Source: Ewingella americana (GTDB lineage Bacteria; Pseudomonadota; Gammaproteobacteria; Enterobacterales; Enterobacteriaceae). From it: a DNA stretch of 64,000 nt. The notes under the pieces are model-generated. The model was not told the origin of the DNA. It did not search any database and saw nothing but the letters and a program-made list of their open reading frames with translations. Location: NCBI RefSeq assembly GCF_006438725.1, contig NZ_RCZD01000018.1, forward strand, positions 23,965 to 87,964, given 5' to 3'. Positions within the stretch are counted from its first letter, which is position 1, and every line of letters starts with the position of its first letter. This document shows, piece after piece, positions 29,388 to 43,236 of this stretch. Both the position numbers and the translations under genes were made by a program.

Positions 29388-30785
29388 GTGTCACTTTCGC
29401 TTTGGCAGCAATGTCTTGCCCGTTTGCAGGATGAGTTACCTGCCACAGAATTCAGTATGTGGATACGCCCTTTGCAGGCGGAACTCAGTGACAACACTTT
29501 GGCGCTTTACGCACCGAATCGTTTTGTCCTGGATTGGGTGAGAGATAAATACTTAAACAACATCAATGGATTGCTCAACGATTTCTGTGGCCCTGCTGCG
29601 CCATTGCTGCGGTTTGAAGTGGGCAGTAAGCCGCTCATCCAGCGTGTGAATCAGCCTGTTACCACCGCAAGCGTCAGCTCTCCGGCAGCTCACCAACCGG
29701 TACCGCGCCTTGCACCTTCGCGGCCTAGCTGGGACAGCTCTGCGGCGCAACCCGAATTGTCTTACCGTTCTAACGTCAACCCTAAGCACACCTTTGATAA
29801 CTTCGTTGAAGGTAAATCGAACCAGTTGGCCCGCGCAGCGGCACGCCAGGTGGCTGATAACCCGGGCGGCGCATACAACCCTTTATTCCTTTATGGTGGT
29901 ACCGGTCTCGGTAAAACCCACTTATTGCATGCGGTTGGCAACGGCATCATGGCGCGTAAAGCCAATGCAAAAGTGGTGTATATGCACTCCGAACGTTTTG
30001 TCCAGGACATGGTTAAAGCCCTGCAAAACAATGCCATTGAGGAGTTCAAACGCTATTACCGATCGGTCGATGCCCTGCTTATCGATGACATCCAATTTTT
30101 TGCTAATAAAGAGCGTTCACAGGAAGAGTTTTTCCACACCTTCAATGCCCTGCTGGAAGGTAATCAGCAGATCATCCTGACGTCAGATCGCTATCCAAAA
30201 GAGATCAATGGTGTAGAAGATCGCCTGAAATCCCGCTTCGGTTGGGGTTTGACCGTAGCGATCGAACCGCCTGAGCTCGAAACCCGCGTGGCGATCCTGA
30301 TGAAGAAAGCAGACGAAAATAATATTCGTCTGCCGGGTGAAGTGGCGTTCTTTATTGCTAAACGTCTGCGTTCTAACGTCCGTGAACTTGAGGGCGCTCT
30401 GAACCGGGTTATCGCCAATGCCAACTTTACCGGACGGGCGATCACCATCGACTTCGTTCGTGAAGCGCTGCGCGATTTATTGGCGCTGCAAGAGAAGTTG
30501 GTCACCATTGATAATATTCAGAAAACGGTGGCCGAGTATTATAAGATCAAGATCGCAGACTTGCTTTCCAAACGGCGTTCCCGTTCGGTTGCCCGTCCAC
30601 GCCAGATGGCGATGGCGCTGGCAAAAGAGCTCACCAACCACAGCCTGCCAGAAATCGGCGATGCGTTCGGTGGTCGCGATCATACAACGGTGTTGCACGC
30701 CTGCCGAAAAATTGAGCAGCTGCGTGAAGAAAGTCACGACATCAAAGAAGATTTCTCCAACTTAATCAGAACATTATCCTCCTAG
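29388..30785 (+). CDS. dnaA: chromosomal replication initiator protein DnaA
   Basis: DnaA binds oriC and opens it for replication. 465 residues. Domain I starts [19 protein letters not shown], domain II is a short linker (about 85-130), domain III has Walker [10 protein letters not shown] and Walker B LLIDDIQF, and domain IV ends with the box-recognition helix [18 protein letters not shown] 29388 is the start: GGAG lies six bases before it and the peptide then matches E. coli. First gene of dnaA-dnaN-recF-gyrB; dnaN starts four bases after its stop. Confidence 0.98.
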   Translation: MSLSLWQQCLARLQDELPATEFSMWIRPLQAELSDNTLALYAPNRFVLDWVRDKYLNNINGLLNDFCGPAAPLLRFEVGSKPLIQRVNQPVTTASVSSPAAHQPVPRLAPSRPSWDSSAAQPELSYRSNVNPKHTFDNFVEGKSNQLARAAARQVADNPGGAYNPLFLYGGTGLGKTHLLHAVGNGIMARKANAKVVYMHSERFVQDMVKALQNNAIEEFKRYYRSVDALLIDDIQFFANKERSQEEFFHTFNALLEGNQQIILTSDRYPKEINGVEDRLKSRFGWGLTVAIEPPELETRVAILMKKADENNIRLPGEVAFFIAKRLRSNVRELEGALNRVIANANFTGRAITIDFVREALRDLLALQEKLVTIDNIQKTVAEYYKIKIADLLSKRRSRSVARPRQMAMALAKELTNHSLPEIGDAFGGRDHTTVLHACRKIEQLREESHDIKEDFSNLIRTLSS

Positions 30786-30789
30786 CGCT

Positions 30790-31890
30790 ATGAAATTTAT
30801 TGTTGAACGTGAGCATTTGCTAAAACCACTGCAACAGGTCAGTAGCCCGCTGGGTGGACGACCAACGCTGCCTATTCTCGGTAACCTGTTATTGCAGGTC
30901 ACTGAAGGCTCGCTGTTGCTGACCGGGACCGATCTGGAAATGGAGATGGTGGCGAAAGTGGCCCTGTCCCAACCCCATGAAGCGGGCGCGACCACTGTAC
31001 CGGCGCGTAAATTCTTTGATATCTGCCGTGGTTTGCCTGACGGTGCGGAAATTTCCGTGGCGTTGGACGGCGACCGCATGTTGGTGAAATCAGGCCGCAG
31101 CCGTTTCTCGCTGTCGACCTTACCCGCTACCGATTTCCCCAATCTTGACGACTGGCAAAGCGAGGTGGAATTCACCCTGCCACAGGCCACGTTGAAACGT
31201 CTGATTGAAGCCACACAGTTCTCTATGGCGCATCAGGACGTTCGTTACTATTTAAACGGCATGCTGTTCGAAACCGAAGGTGAAGAACTGCGTACCGTGG
31301 CCACCGATGGCCACCGTCTTGCGGTCTGTTCCATGCCAATCGGCCAGGCGTTGCCTTCGCATTCGGTGATCGTGCCGCGTAAAGGTGTGATGGAACTGGT
31401 GCGTCTGCTTGACGGCGGTGAAGCGCTGCTGCGGCTGCAAATCGGCAGCAACAACATTCGTGCTCACGTTGGCGAGTTCATCTTTACCTCGAAGCTGGTT
31501 GATGGTCGTTTCCCTGATTATCGCCGCGTATTGCCGAAGAATCCCGACAAAACCCTGCAAGCCGGTTGTGACCTGCTGAAACAGGCGTTTGCCCGCGCAG
31601 CGATCCTCTCCAACGAGAAGTTCCGCGGCGTTCGTCTATATGTCAGCCATAACCAGCTGAAAATTACGGCGAACAACCCTGAGCAGGAAGAAGCGGAAGA
31701 GATCCTGGATGTGGGCTATGAGGGCACCGAAATGGAAATCGGTTTTAACGTCAGCTATGTATTGGATGTCCTCAACGCGCTGAAGTGTGAAGACGTCAAC
31801 TTGCTGCTGACCGACTCGGTTTCCAGCGTGCAAATTGAGGACGCAGCCAGCCAGTCGGCAGCCTACGTTGTCATGCCGATGAGGCTTTGA
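30790..31890 (+). CDS. dnaN: DNA polymerase III beta sliding clamp DnaN
   Basis: The dimeric ring clamp that tethers DNA polymerases. 366 residues, as in E. coli, in three repeated domains. Typical segments are MKFIVEREHLLKPLQQVSSP, NGMLFETEGEELRTVATDGH and the C-terminal YVVMPMRL, part of the hydrophobic partner-binding cleft. It is tightly packed between dnaA and recF (9-base gap). Confidence 0.98.
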   Translation: MKFIVEREHLLKPLQQVSSPLGGRPTLPILGNLLLQVTEGSLLLTGTDLEMEMVAKVALSQPHEAGATTVPARKFFDICRGLPDGAEISVALDGDRMLVKSGRSRFSLSTLPATDFPNLDDWQSEVEFTLPQATLKRLIEATQFSMAHQDVRYYLNGMLFETEGEELRTVATDGHRLAVCSMPIGQALPSHSVIVPRKGVMELVRLLDGGEALLRLQIGSNNIRAHVGEFIFTSKLVDGRFPDYRRVLPKNPDKTLQAGCDLLKQAFARAAILSNEKFRGVRLYVSHNQLKITANNPEQEEAEEILDVGYEGTEMEIGFNVSYVLDVLNALKCEDVNLLLTDSVSSVQIEDAASQSAAYVVMPMRL

Positions 31891-31899
31891 TTTGAATTA

Positions 31900-35422
<3,523 letters not shown>

Positions 35423-35445
35423 CTCGTCGCGAGTTGCGTGAAATA

Positions 35446-35480
35446 AAATCCGAAGCAGGAAACTGTCTTCGGATTTTTTT
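35446..35480 (+). terminator. gyrB terminator
   Basis: AAATCCGAAG (35446-35455) pairs with CTTCGGATTT (35467-35476) with an inner CAG/CTG, then a T tract. Confidence 0.92.
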
Positions 35481-35565
35481 ATCCTCAATCCGGCAACTTC
35501 AGGCTGGCTTTGCCGCGTCGTATCGCGCTAGCATTAAGCCAGACACTGACACTTCAGAGGATGCT

Positions 35566-36381
35566 ATGGCTATTGAATTAATTGCAATTGATATGGATGG
35601 CACGTTGCTCAATCCGCAGCATGAAGTCACTCCTGCCGTAAAACAGGCTTTGGCCGCCGCCCGCGCAAAAGGGGTTCAAATTGTTCTGGCGACCGGCCGC
35701 CCTTACATGGGGGTCGAGCGTTATTTGCAGGAGTTGGATTTACAGCAAGAGGGATGTTACTGCATAACCAACAACGGTGCATTGGTGCATAATGCGCAAG
35801 ATGGCAGCGTAATCGCCGAAATTTCCCTCACGATTGACGATTATCACTACTTCGAAAAACTGGCGTGCCAGCTGGGTGTGCATTTCCACGCGCTGACCAA
35901 AACCGACCTCTTTACCGCCAATCGGGATGTCAGCAGATACACCGTGCATGAATCCTTCACCACCGGTATCCCGCTGAAGTTCTGCCCGGCAGAAGAAATG
36001 GACTTGGCGCTGACCTTCCCTAAAGTGATGATGATCGACCATCCCGACGTGCTTGACCGTGCCATCAGCCAGATCCCGGCTGAAGCCAGAGCGCGTTATA
36101 CCATCATGAAAAGCTCACCGTACTTCCTTGAAATCCTCGATAAACGGGTGAATAAAGGTGAAGGCGTGAAAGCACTGTCGGAAAAACTGGGCATCGCCCG
36201 TGAAAACGTGATGACGCTGGGCGATCAGGAAAACGACATTGCCATGCTGGAATACGCTGGTATTGGTGTCGCGATGGGCAACGCGCTCGACAGCGTAAAA
36301 GCCGTCAGCCAGTTCGTGACCAAAACCAATATGGAAGACGGCGTGGCGTTTGCCATTGATAAGTTCGTTTTAGGCCAGTAA
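35566..36381 (+). CDS. yidA: sugar-phosphatase YidA (HAD superfamily, Cof type)
   Basis: A 271-residue HAD phosphatase close to E. coli YidA, active on sugar phosphates. Motif I is IDMDGTLL near the N-terminus (MAIELIAIDMDGTLLNP). The Cof-type cap lies in mid-protein, and the late motifs are LDKRVNKGEGVKAL and TLGDQENDIAML. ATG 35566 has GAGG just upstream; a longer in-frame start at 35434 would run back into the gyrB terminator. Lies between gyrB and dgoR as in E. coli. Confidence 0.95.
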   Translation: MAIELIAIDMDGTLLNPQHEVTPAVKQALAAARAKGVQIVLATGRPYMGVERYLQELDLQQEGCYCITNNGALVHNAQDGSVIAEISLTIDDYHYFEKLACQLGVHFHALTKTDLFTANRDVSRYTVHESFTTGIPLKFCPAEEMDLALTFPKVMMIDHPDVLDRAISQIPAEARARYTIMKSSPYFLEILDKRVNKGEGVKALSEKLGIARENVMTLGDQENDIAMLEYAGIGVAMGNALDSVKAVSQFVTKTNMEDGVAFAIDKFVLGQ

Positions 36382-36714
36382 CTTCATCCTGCTCTCATCA
36401 GCCTGCTTTTTCTAATCGGAAAACGGGCTGTTCTCATCAGTTTCATCTCTCCTCCCGTGATTTTAAAACCCATATTTTCAGTCAGTTATAGCGTTCAGCT
36501 GTTGTTCATTTGTCACGTTTTCTTCCTGGTCATCCTTTGCCATAAATTCGAATTGTCTGTTTTGTGATCCACATTGTAGTACAAAAATATAAAATGGTAC
36601 TACCATGATGACGAGTTCAATGGGCGGTTTTATAGAATTGTGCAGCAATTCTGAGACCAGAATCGGTCTGAGCGCTACAGTAGGTTGTTTATCCTTTTCA
36701 GCTCTGGAGCTTGT
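36382..36714. other. 333-base dgo control region
   Basis: No gene. AT-rich in the middle. It holds twin palindromic operators (36574-36605), with a possible CRP-like half-site TGTGA at about 36562 just upstream. I see no convincing -10/-35 pair. Confidence 0.6.
36574..36605 (+). promoter_or_regulatory. twin DgoR-type operators
   Basis: Perfect 11-base palindromes TTGTAGTACAA (36574-36584) and TGGTACTACCA (36595-36605) have centres 21 bases apart, two helical turns. Both fit the FadR-subfamily half-site rule GT-N3-AC. They lie 110 bases before dgoR, whose product is of that subfamily. Confidence 0.75.
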
Positions 36715-37413
36715 GTGAACTCATCCGAATTAAGCAAAACCGACCGCCTGGTCATTGAAATGGGGCAGCAAATCATTGCCGGGAAATATATTCCCGGCGC
36801 AGCGTTGCCTTCTGAAATGGAGCTGTGTGAGCAATTTGATACGTCCCGCAACATCATTCGGGAAGTACTGCGCTCTCTGACCGCGAAAAGATTAGTGGAA
36901 ATAAAAAGATACCGTGGTGCCTTCGTTTGCCCGCGGAATCAGTGGAACTACCTCGATACCGACGTTCTGCAATGGGTGCTCGCCAGTGACTATGACCCGC
37001 GCCTGATCGCAGCAATGAGTGAAGTACGTAACCTGGTTGAACCAACGATTGCACGCTGGGCGGCTGAACGTGCCACTTCAGGGGAACTGGCGGTTATCGA
37101 AGAAGCGCTGAACAGCATGATCGCCAACCATCAGGATCGGGACGCGTTTAACGAGGCGGATATCCGCTTTCATGAAGCTGTGCTGGCAGCGGTACATAAC
37201 CCGGTTTTACAGCAGTTAAGTATTGCGATCAGCTCATTGCAGCGTGCGGTATTTGAAAGAACCTATATGCCGGATGACGGCAATATGCCGCTGACACTGC
37301 GTGAACATCAGGAATTGTTCAACGCTATCCGGCATCAGGACGCCAATGCAGCGGAGCAGGCGGCAATGAAAATGATCGCCTCTTCGACGAAACGACTCAA
37401 GGACATTACATGA
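36715..37413 (+). CDS. dgoR: D-galactonate operon repressor DgoR (GntR/FadR family)
   Basis: Represses the dgo operon in the absence of D-galactonate. 232 residues: an N-terminal winged helix (PGAALPSEMELCEQFDTSRNIIREVLRSL) and an all-helical FCD effector domain (AMSEVRNLVEPTIARWAAERAT, RFHEAVLAAVHNPVL). It is very close to E. coli DgoR through QWNYLDTDVLQWVL and SSLQRAVFERT. GTG 36715 is the start, with GGAG five bases upstream; no good ATG exists. Its stop overlaps dgoK by four bases (ATGA). Confidence 0.96.
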   Translation: MNSSELSKTDRLVIEMGQQIIAGKYIPGAALPSEMELCEQFDTSRNIIREVLRSLTAKRLVEIKRYRGAFVCPRNQWNYLDTDVLQWVLASDYDPRLIAAMSEVRNLVEPTIARWAAERATSGELAVIEEALNSMIANHQDRDAFNEADIRFHEAVLAAVHNPVLQQLSIAISSLQRAVFERTYMPDDGNMPLTLREHQELFNAIRHQDANAAEQAAMKMIASSTKRLKDIT

Positions 37414-38300
37414 CAACAAGCTATATCGCGCTCGACTGGGGTTCAACCAACCTGCGCGCCTTCTTGTACCAACAGGGAAAATGCACGGCACAAGCCCAAT
37501 CAGAGAGAGGGATCACCCGGCTGAATGGTACAACGCCTCAGCAAGTGTTCAGCGAAATCATTGCTCCCTGGCAGTCACTGAATCTGCCCGTGATCATGGC
37601 TGGCATGATCGGTAGCAACGCCGGTTGGGTTGACGTTCCTTATCTCGCGGCGCCAGTGTCTCTCGACGCTCTCGGCGAGCACCTGTTAGCCGTAGAACCC
37701 GCACTGCCGGTAAAAGCCTGGATCGTGCCCGGAATATGTATTGATCGAGATGACAACTGCAATGTTATGCGCGGCGAAGAAACTCAGCTGGCGGGTGCTT
37801 TTACCGAATGCCCAGCCTCCCTTTATCTGATGCCTGGCACTCACAGTAAATGGGTGGAGGCCGAAGGCAGCCTGGTGCGCGATTTCCGCACCGCGATGAC
37901 CGGTGAGCTGCACCATTTACTGATGAACCATTCGCTCATAGGTAAAGGGTTACCTGAACAACAACCTGCTGCTGACGTCTTTCGGTTGGCGCTTGAAACG
38001 GGTTATAGCCATCCAGAAATCACCGGCCGTTTATTTGAAATCCGCGCTGCCCATGTACTAAACCGTCTGGATAAAACGGCAGTCAGCGACTGGTTATCTG
38101 GTTTGCTTATTGGCAGCGAGGTGGCTCAGATGCTCGGTCATTTTGGTCGCCACCATCACATCACCGTTATCGGCAACCCGCAGTTAACTGAACGCTATGC
38201 TCAGGCTCTCGCTCTGGCGGGTATTCACTGGCAGGCCCTCGACGGCGATCAAGCCTTTCAATCCGGTATAAGGAGCATCGTTAATGCAATGGACCACTAA
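37410..38300 (+). CDS. dgoK: 2-dehydro-3-deoxygalactonokinase DgoK
   Basis: Phosphorylates 2-keto-3-deoxygalactonate with ATP, the second step of galactonate breakdown. 296 residues with an actin-like ATPase phosphate loop at the N-terminus (IALDWGSTNLRAFL). MPGTHSKWVEAE and MTGELHHLL are family landmarks. It overlaps dgoR by 4 bases and dgoA by 17, so the operon is translationally coupled. Confidence 0.96.
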   Translation: MTTSYIALDWGSTNLRAFLYQQGKCTAQAQSERGITRLNGTTPQQVFSEIIAPWQSLNLPVIMAGMIGSNAGWVDVPYLAAPVSLDALGEHLLAVEPALPVKAWIVPGICIDRDDNCNVMRGEETQLAGAFTECPASLYLMPGTHSKWVEAEGSLVRDFRTAMTGELHHLLMNHSLIGKGLPEQQPAADVFRLALETGYSHPEITGRLFEIRAAHVLNRLDKTAVSDWLSGLLIGSEVAQMLGHFGRHHHITVIGNPQLTERYAQALALAGIHWQALDGDQAFQSGIRSIVNAMDH

Positions 38301-38901
38301 AATCCCGCTGATTGCCATTCTGCGTGGGATCCGTCCGCAGGAAGTGAATCAGCATATTTCCGTGTTGTTGGACGCGGGTTTTGATGCGATCGAAATCCCG
38401 CTTAATTCGCCCGACTGGCAGAAAAGCATCCAACTGGCGGTCGACACTTTCGGTGGCCGCGCATTACTGGGCGCCGGTACGGTGCTGCACCCGGAGCAGG
38501 TCGACGCGCTTCATTCACTGGGCAGTAAACTGGTGGTAACGCCAAACACCAGCCAGGAAGTGATCCGGCGTGCCGTCAAACTGGGGATGACGGTGTGTGC
38601 CGGGTGCGCGACGGCAACCGAGGCGTTTAACGCACTGGAGGCGGGGGCGCAGGCGCTGAAAATATTCCCTTCATCGGCCTTCGGCCCTGACTATATCAAA
38701 GCATTGAAGGCGGTTCTTCCTGCCGATGTCCCGGTCTTTGCCGTCGGAGGGGTGACGCCAGAAAACCTGTCGGTTTACCTTCGCGCCGGTTGTGCTGGTG
38801 CGGGTTTAGGCAGCGATTTATACCGCGCAGGTCAGACACCTGAAATAACCCTGCAGCAGGCTAATGCCTTTATCAAAGCCTATAAGGATGCAACACAATG
38901 A
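38284..38901 (+). CDS. dgoA: 2-dehydro-3-deoxy-6-phosphogalactonate aldolase DgoA
   Basis: Cleaves KDPGal to pyruvate and glyceraldehyde-3-phosphate. 205 residues, class I TIM-barrel aldolase. Glu37 ([10 protein letters not shown]) and the Schiff-base Lys126 (ALKIFPSS) stand at the same numbers as in E. coli. It is a stand-alone aldolase followed by a separate dgoD, overlapping it by four bases. Confidence 0.96.
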   Translation: MQWTTKIPLIAILRGIRPQEVNQHISVLLDAGFDAIEIPLNSPDWQKSIQLAVDTFGGRALLGAGTVLHPEQVDALHSLGSKLVVTPNTSQEVIRRAVKLGMTVCAGCATATEAFNALEAGAQALKIFPSSAFGPDYIKALKAVLPADVPVFAVGGVTPENLSVYLRAGCAGAGLGSDLYRAGQTPEITLQQANAFIKAYKDATQ

Positions 38902-40046
38902 AAGTCACCAAACTGACTACTTACCGTTTACCTCCCCGTTGGATGTTCCTGAAGATTGAGACCGACGAAGGCATTGTTGGCTGGGGTGAGCCGGTGATTG
39001 AAGGGCGTGCGCGAAGCGTTGAAGCGGCAGTCCACGAGCTGAGCGAATATGTCATCGGCCAGGATCCGGCGCGTATCAATGACATCTGGCAAACGCTTTA
39101 TCGCGGCGGATTTTATCGTGGCGGCCCAATTCTGATGAGTGCGATTTCAGGGATTGATCAGGCCTTGTGGGATATCAAGGGTAAAGCGCTGGGTGTACCG
39201 GTATACCAGCTTCTTGGCGGGCTGGTTCGCGATAAAATCAAAGCCTACAGTTGGGTTGGTGGTGACAGACCTGCTGAACTTATTGATGGCATCAATAAAT
39301 TACGCTCTATTGGCTTTGATACCTTCAAGCTTAATGGTTGCGAAGAAATGGGTATTATTGAAAATGCCCGTCAGATTGATGCTGCTGTGGCGCAGGCTGC
39401 ATTAATACGCAGTGAATTTGGTAACGAGATCGAATTTGGCCTGGATTTCCATGGTCGCGTCAGTGCGCCGATGGCGAAAGTGCTCATCAAAGAATTGGAA
39501 CCTTACCGACCTCTGTTTATCGAAGAGCCCGTTTTGGCCGAACAGGCAGAGTATTATCCGCGCCTTGCCGCGCAGACGCATATTCCGATTGCTGCTGGCG
39601 AACGTATGTTCTCACGTTTCGACTTCAAGCGCGTGCTGGCCGACGGTGGTTTAGCGATTGTGCAACCTGATCTATCTCATGCCGGTGGGATCACCGAGTG
39701 CTTCAAAATCGCCTCAATGGCAGAATCCTATGATGTGGCACTGGCACCGCACTGCCCGCTGGGCCCTATTGCGTTGGCCGCCTGCCTACATATTGACTTT
39801 GTTTCACGTAATGCGGTACTTCAGGAACAAAGCATGGGCATTCATTATAATCAGGGTGCTGAATTACTGGATTACGTCATTAATAAAGATGATTTCAAAA
39901 TGAGTGATGGTTATTTCTATCCTTCAAACAAACCAGGCTTGGGGGTGGATATTAATGAAGAACTCGTGATTGAGCGCAGTAAAATGGCGCCAGACTGGCG
40001 AAATCCTCTTTGGCGATATCCAGACGGTGCTATAGCTGAATGGTAA
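38898..40046 (+). CDS. dgoD: D-galactonate dehydratase DgoD
   Basis: Enolase-superfamily enzyme dehydrating D-galactonate to 2-keto-3-deoxygalactonate. 382 residues. Metal ligands Asp183, Glu209 and Glu235 and the catalytic His185 and His285 are all present at the positions of E. coli DgoD ([22 protein letters not shown]). After its stop 116 AT-rich bases precede dgoT. Confidence 0.97.
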   Translation: MKVTKLTTYRLPPRWMFLKIETDEGIVGWGEPVIEGRARSVEAAVHELSEYVIGQDPARINDIWQTLYRGGFYRGGPILMSAISGIDQALWDIKGKALGVPVYQLLGGLVRDKIKAYSWVGGDRPAELIDGINKLRSIGFDTFKLNGCEEMGIIENARQIDAAVAQAALIRSEFGNEIEFGLDFHGRVSAPMAKVLIKELEPYRPLFIEEPVLAEQAEYYPRLAAQTHIPIAAGERMFSRFDFKRVLADGGLAIVQPDLSHAGGITECFKIASMAESYDVALAPHCPLGPIALAACLHIDFVSRNAVLQEQSMGIHYNQGAELLDYVINKDDFKMSDGYFYPSNKPGLGVDINEELVIERSKMAPDWRNPLWRYPDGAIAEW

Positions 40047-40162
40047 GAGATTAACTTAAAAAATAATTTTAAATTATCTGAAAGTAATAATTAAAACATC
40101 AGGGAAATTTCTGAGTCACTCTTACGTCTGTTTTATATAATAACCATTAATAGGAAATAAAA

Positions 40163-41461
40163 ATGGATAAAACCCTACACGTCGAAAAGCCAACCAAAAG
40201 ACGTTATATTACGTTGCTTATGATATTTTTCACCGTCGTTATTTGTTATGTCGACCGTGCAAATCTGGCTGTGGCCTCTGCCCATATTCAACAAGAATTT
40301 GGGATTAGCAAAACGCAAATGGGATATATCTTCTCTGCTTTTGCCTGGACCTACACCATGAGTCAAATACCGGGCGGCTGGTTCCTTGACCGTGTAGGTT
40401 CAAGGCTAACCTATTTTATTGCTATCTTGGGCTGGTCGATAGCCACCCTGCTTCAGGGTTTTGCAGGCGGGTTAGCTTCTTTGATCGGTTTACGTGCGGT
40501 GACCGGGATGTTTGAAGCTCCGGCGTTTCCGACTAACAACCGAATGGTTACCAGCTGGTTCCCGGAACGGGAGCGGGCATCTGCAGTGGGTTTTTACACC
40601 TCGGGTCAGTTTGTCGGCTTAGCCTTCCTGACGCCATTGCTCATCTGGATCCAGGAAATACTGGGCTGGCACTGGGTGTTTCTCATCACCGGCGGTATTG
40701 GCATTCTTTGGTCTCTGGTGTGGTTCTTTGTTTATCAGTCACCGCGCAAAAGCAAAGGCATTAATGCCGCCGAGCTGGAATATATCCGTGCAGGGGGTGG
40801 CATGGTGGATGGCGATGCACCCGTCGAGAAAAAGAATCGTGTTGCATTAACCGCAGCAGACTGGAAGCTGGTTTTTAACCGCAAACTGGTCGGTGTTTAT
40901 TTAGGCCAATTCGCAGTGGCTTCCACATTATGGTTTTTCCTGACGTGGTTCCCTAATTACCTGACACAGGAAAAACATATTTCCGCATTGACTGCCGGTT
41001 TTATGACGACGGTACCTTTCCTGGCGGCTTTCGTTGGCGTGTTATTATCAGGGCTAGTGGCTGATAAACTGGTGCGTAAAGGTAAATCGATTGGTTTCGC
41101 ACGTAAACTGCCGATTATTTGCGGTCTGTTATTATCCACCTGCATTATGGGGGCGAATTATACTAACGACCCTATATGGATTATGATATTAATGGCGCTG
41201 GCCTTCTTCGGTAACGGTTTTGCTTCTATTACCTGGTCTCTTGTTTCTTCACTGGCCCCGGTCCGGCTAATCGGACTGACTGGTGGTGTATTTAATTTAG
41301 CTGGCGGGTTGGGGGGGATTACCGTGCCATTAGTGGTGGGGTATTTGGCGCAGGATTATGGTTTTGCTCCTTCATTAGTTTATATCTCCGCCGTGGCTTT
41401 ATTCGGTGCACTCTCCTATATATTCCTCGTGGGTGAAGTAAAACGTGTTGGAGATAGCTGA
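40163..41461 (+). CDS. dgoT: D-galactonate:H+ symporter DgoT (MFS, ACS family)
   Basis: Imports D-galactonate with protons. 432 residues, about 12 membrane segments. The first-helix VDRANLAVA contains the conserved Asp-Arg of the anion:cation symporter family, and the substrate-site glutamate is in [11 protein letters not shown]. It lacks the long central loop of drug exporters. Last gene of dgoRKADT; the position and match to E. coli DgoT make the substrate likely. Confidence 0.93.
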   Translation: MDKTLHVEKPTKRRYITLLMIFFTVVICYVDRANLAVASAHIQQEFGISKTQMGYIFSAFAWTYTMSQIPGGWFLDRVGSRLTYFIAILGWSIATLLQGFAGGLASLIGLRAVTGMFEAPAFPTNNRMVTSWFPERERASAVGFYTSGQFVGLAFLTPLLIWIQEILGWHWVFLITGGIGILWSLVWFFVYQSPRKSKGINAAELEYIRAGGGMVDGDAPVEKKNRVALTAADWKLVFNRKLVGVYLGQFAVASTLWFFLTWFPNYLTQEKHISALTAGFMTTVPFLAAFVGVLLSGLVADKLVRKGKSIGFARKLPIICGLLLSTCIMGANYTNDPIWIMILMALAFFGNGFASITWSLVSSLAPVRLIGLTGGVFNLAGGLGGITVPLVVGYLAQDYGFAPSLVYISAVALFGALSYIFLVGEVKRVGDS

Positions 41462-41529
41462 AGATTGCTACTGCCGTTTGACTCCCATATTCTTAGGTAT
41501 TCCTTGAACGGCAGGGCGCTATCAACAGC

Positions 41530-42795
41530 ATGACAGAAAAACAGTTAACCCGTGATGCGCGCGGGCATCAGCTGACCAACATCAATGTCTGGACCCCGGA
41601 CAGTCTGTGGCTGGTCTACGATGTTCGTCCGCACGGCGGCTCATTTACCGGTTCAACCATCGAACGGGTGAATGTTGAAACCGGCGAAGTGCAGGTGATT
41701 TATCAGTCTGGTCAGGGCGCGCACGTGGGGGTGGTCACGGTCAGCCCTGATGAGCCAACTCGCTACGCCTTTATCCACGGGCCGGAAAATCCTGACAGCA
41801 CCTGGCAATATGATTTTCATCACCGTCGCGGCGTGATTGTCTCTGAGCCACACCGTTCGAATGCCGTGACGCTTGATGCGATGGATATTACTGCGCCCTT
41901 TACGCCTGGCGCACTGCGCGGCGGCACTCATGTGCATGTTTTCAGCCCAGACGGCAGCCGCCTGAGTTTTACCTATAACGATCATGTTATGCATGAACTG
42001 GACCCGGCGCTCGACCTGCGCAATGTCGGCGTCGCTCTTGCCTCGCATCCGGTTGTGCCACCTAAACATCATTCCCGTGAATATGACGGTAGCCACTTCT
42101 GCGTGCTGGTCAGTCAGACCACGCCTGAACCTCAGCCGGGCAGCGACGAGATTAACCGTGCTTATGAAGAGGGCTGGATTGGGCAAGCGGGGTATCTCAA
42201 GCCGGACGGCAGCCGCCAGCGCTGGTCGCTGGCCTTTATCGGCGATACGCGTTCTGCCTCGGGTGAAAAACACCCGGAGATTTTTGTGGTGGATTTGCCC
42301 GAAAACGACAGCGACTCCCCGCGGGCCGGTGATAAGCCGTTGCAGGGAACCGCAGAAGCGCTGCCTGCGCCGCCTGCGGGCGTGCAGCAACGGCGCATTA
42401 CATTCACCGAAAAAGGCGTCGCATCTCAACCACGCCACTGGCTGCGCGCTTCGCCGGACGGCGCGCAGATTGCGTTTCTGATGGAAGACGAACGCGATGT
42501 GGTTCAGCTGTGGACGGTTTCACCGAACGGCGGAAAACCAAGGCAAGTCAGCCAAATGACGACTGGGATCCAGTCTGCGTTCAGTTGGAGCCCTGATGGA
42601 AAATCGCTGGCGCTGGTGTGCGACAACAGCGTGATGCGCCTGGACGTCGAAAACGGGGAGATGCAGCGGCTGACGGAAAGAAGCGACATTGCGCCGTGCG
42701 CGGATGCGGTGGTGTTTTCCCCTGACGGCAAAAAAGTGGCCTTTATGCGCCAGTGCGGTGAATTTACTCAGATTGCGGTAACAGCCAGCCGTTAA
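41530..42795 (+). CDS. yidR: TolB-like beta-propeller protein YidR (DUF3748)
   Basis: A 421-residue protein very close to E. coli YidR along its whole length (LVYDVRPHGGSFTG, GAHVGVVTVSP, YDFHHRRGVIV, GSDEINRAYEEGW). Repeats of the TolB/WD40-like form FSPDG and WSPDGKSLAL predict a beta-propeller. No signal peptide is visible. Next to dgoT as in E. coli. Biochemical role unknown; a link to galactonate use is only suggested by position. Confidence 0.9.
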   Translation: MTEKQLTRDARGHQLTNINVWTPDSLWLVYDVRPHGGSFTGSTIERVNVETGEVQVIYQSGQGAHVGVVTVSPDEPTRYAFIHGPENPDSTWQYDFHHRRGVIVSEPHRSNAVTLDAMDITAPFTPGALRGGTHVHVFSPDGSRLSFTYNDHVMHELDPALDLRNVGVALASHPVVPPKHHSREYDGSHFCVLVSQTTPEPQPGSDEINRAYEEGWIGQAGYLKPDGSRQRWSLAFIGDTRSASGEKHPEIFVVDLPENDSDSPRAGDKPLQGTAEALPAPPAGVQQRRITFTEKGVASQPRHWLRASPDGAQIAFLMEDERDVVQLWTVSPNGGKPRQVSQMTTGIQSAFSWSPDGKSLALVCDNSVMRLDVENGEMQRLTERSDIAPCADAVVFSPDGKKVAFMRQCGEFTQIAVTASR

Positions 42796-42802
42796 CCCCC
42801 CA

Positions 42803-42826
42803 TAACCGGCCAGTGCAGGCCGGTTA
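42803..42826. terminator. hairpin between convergent yidR and yidQ
   Basis: TAACCGGCC (42803-42811) pairs perfectly with GGCCGGTTA (42818-42826). There is no long T tract, so it may be a weak two-way terminator. Confidence 0.6.
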
Positions 42827-42846
42827 CACCTCACATTTTATTGCGA

Positions 42847-43236
42847 CTATTTTTTATGAGTTGAAGATTTTTGCGAATGTGTCGTCGCTGACATCGGTGG
42901 AACGTGGTCGATATCTACACCGTTGCTGAGAGCGAGGTTATGCTCTTCACTGGCCTTGATGCGATCCCGTGTGTTCTCCTTCCCCTGACGGAAATAGTCA
43001 TAAGGCAATAACAGCGTATCCAGCAGCGCACTGAAAGGGAGATCGATAATTAACAGCGGCGTCATTGCCCAACTGGTGTCATCACTTGCCATCATGTCCA
43101 CATCGGCACGCGCCCCCGGATAATATCCCTGATGCCCCCCCGTATGCGTCATTACGCTGGAGCAACCGCTGGCCGATAAAAAAACACATCCTGTCACGAG
43201 CGGCAGTAAAACTGTTTTCATCATGGTCGAACTCAT
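42847..43236 (-). CDS. yidQ: YidQ family lipoprotein
   Basis: A small lipoprotein with a signal peptide and lipobox SASGC, so probably lipid-anchored. The mature part matches E. coli YidQ in SSVMTHTGG, YPGARA, LLIIDLPFSALLDTLLLPYD and the YceK/YidQ-like layout. The 129-residue form starts at 43236; ATG 43224 or 43221 would give a tighter signal peptide and is equally plausible. Convergent with yidR, divergent from ibpA. Function unknown. Confidence 0.88.
   Translation of the reverse strand: MSSTMMKTVLLPLVTGCVFLSASGCSSVMTHTGGHQGYYPGARADVDMMASDDTSWAMTPLLIIDLPFSALLDTLLLPYDYFRQGKENTRDRIKASEEHNLALSNGVDIDHVPPMSATTHSQKSSTHKK

Noticed and set aside
35434..35565. N-terminal extension of yidA
   Set aside because: It would include the gyrB terminator; ATG 35566 has GAGG and matches the family start.
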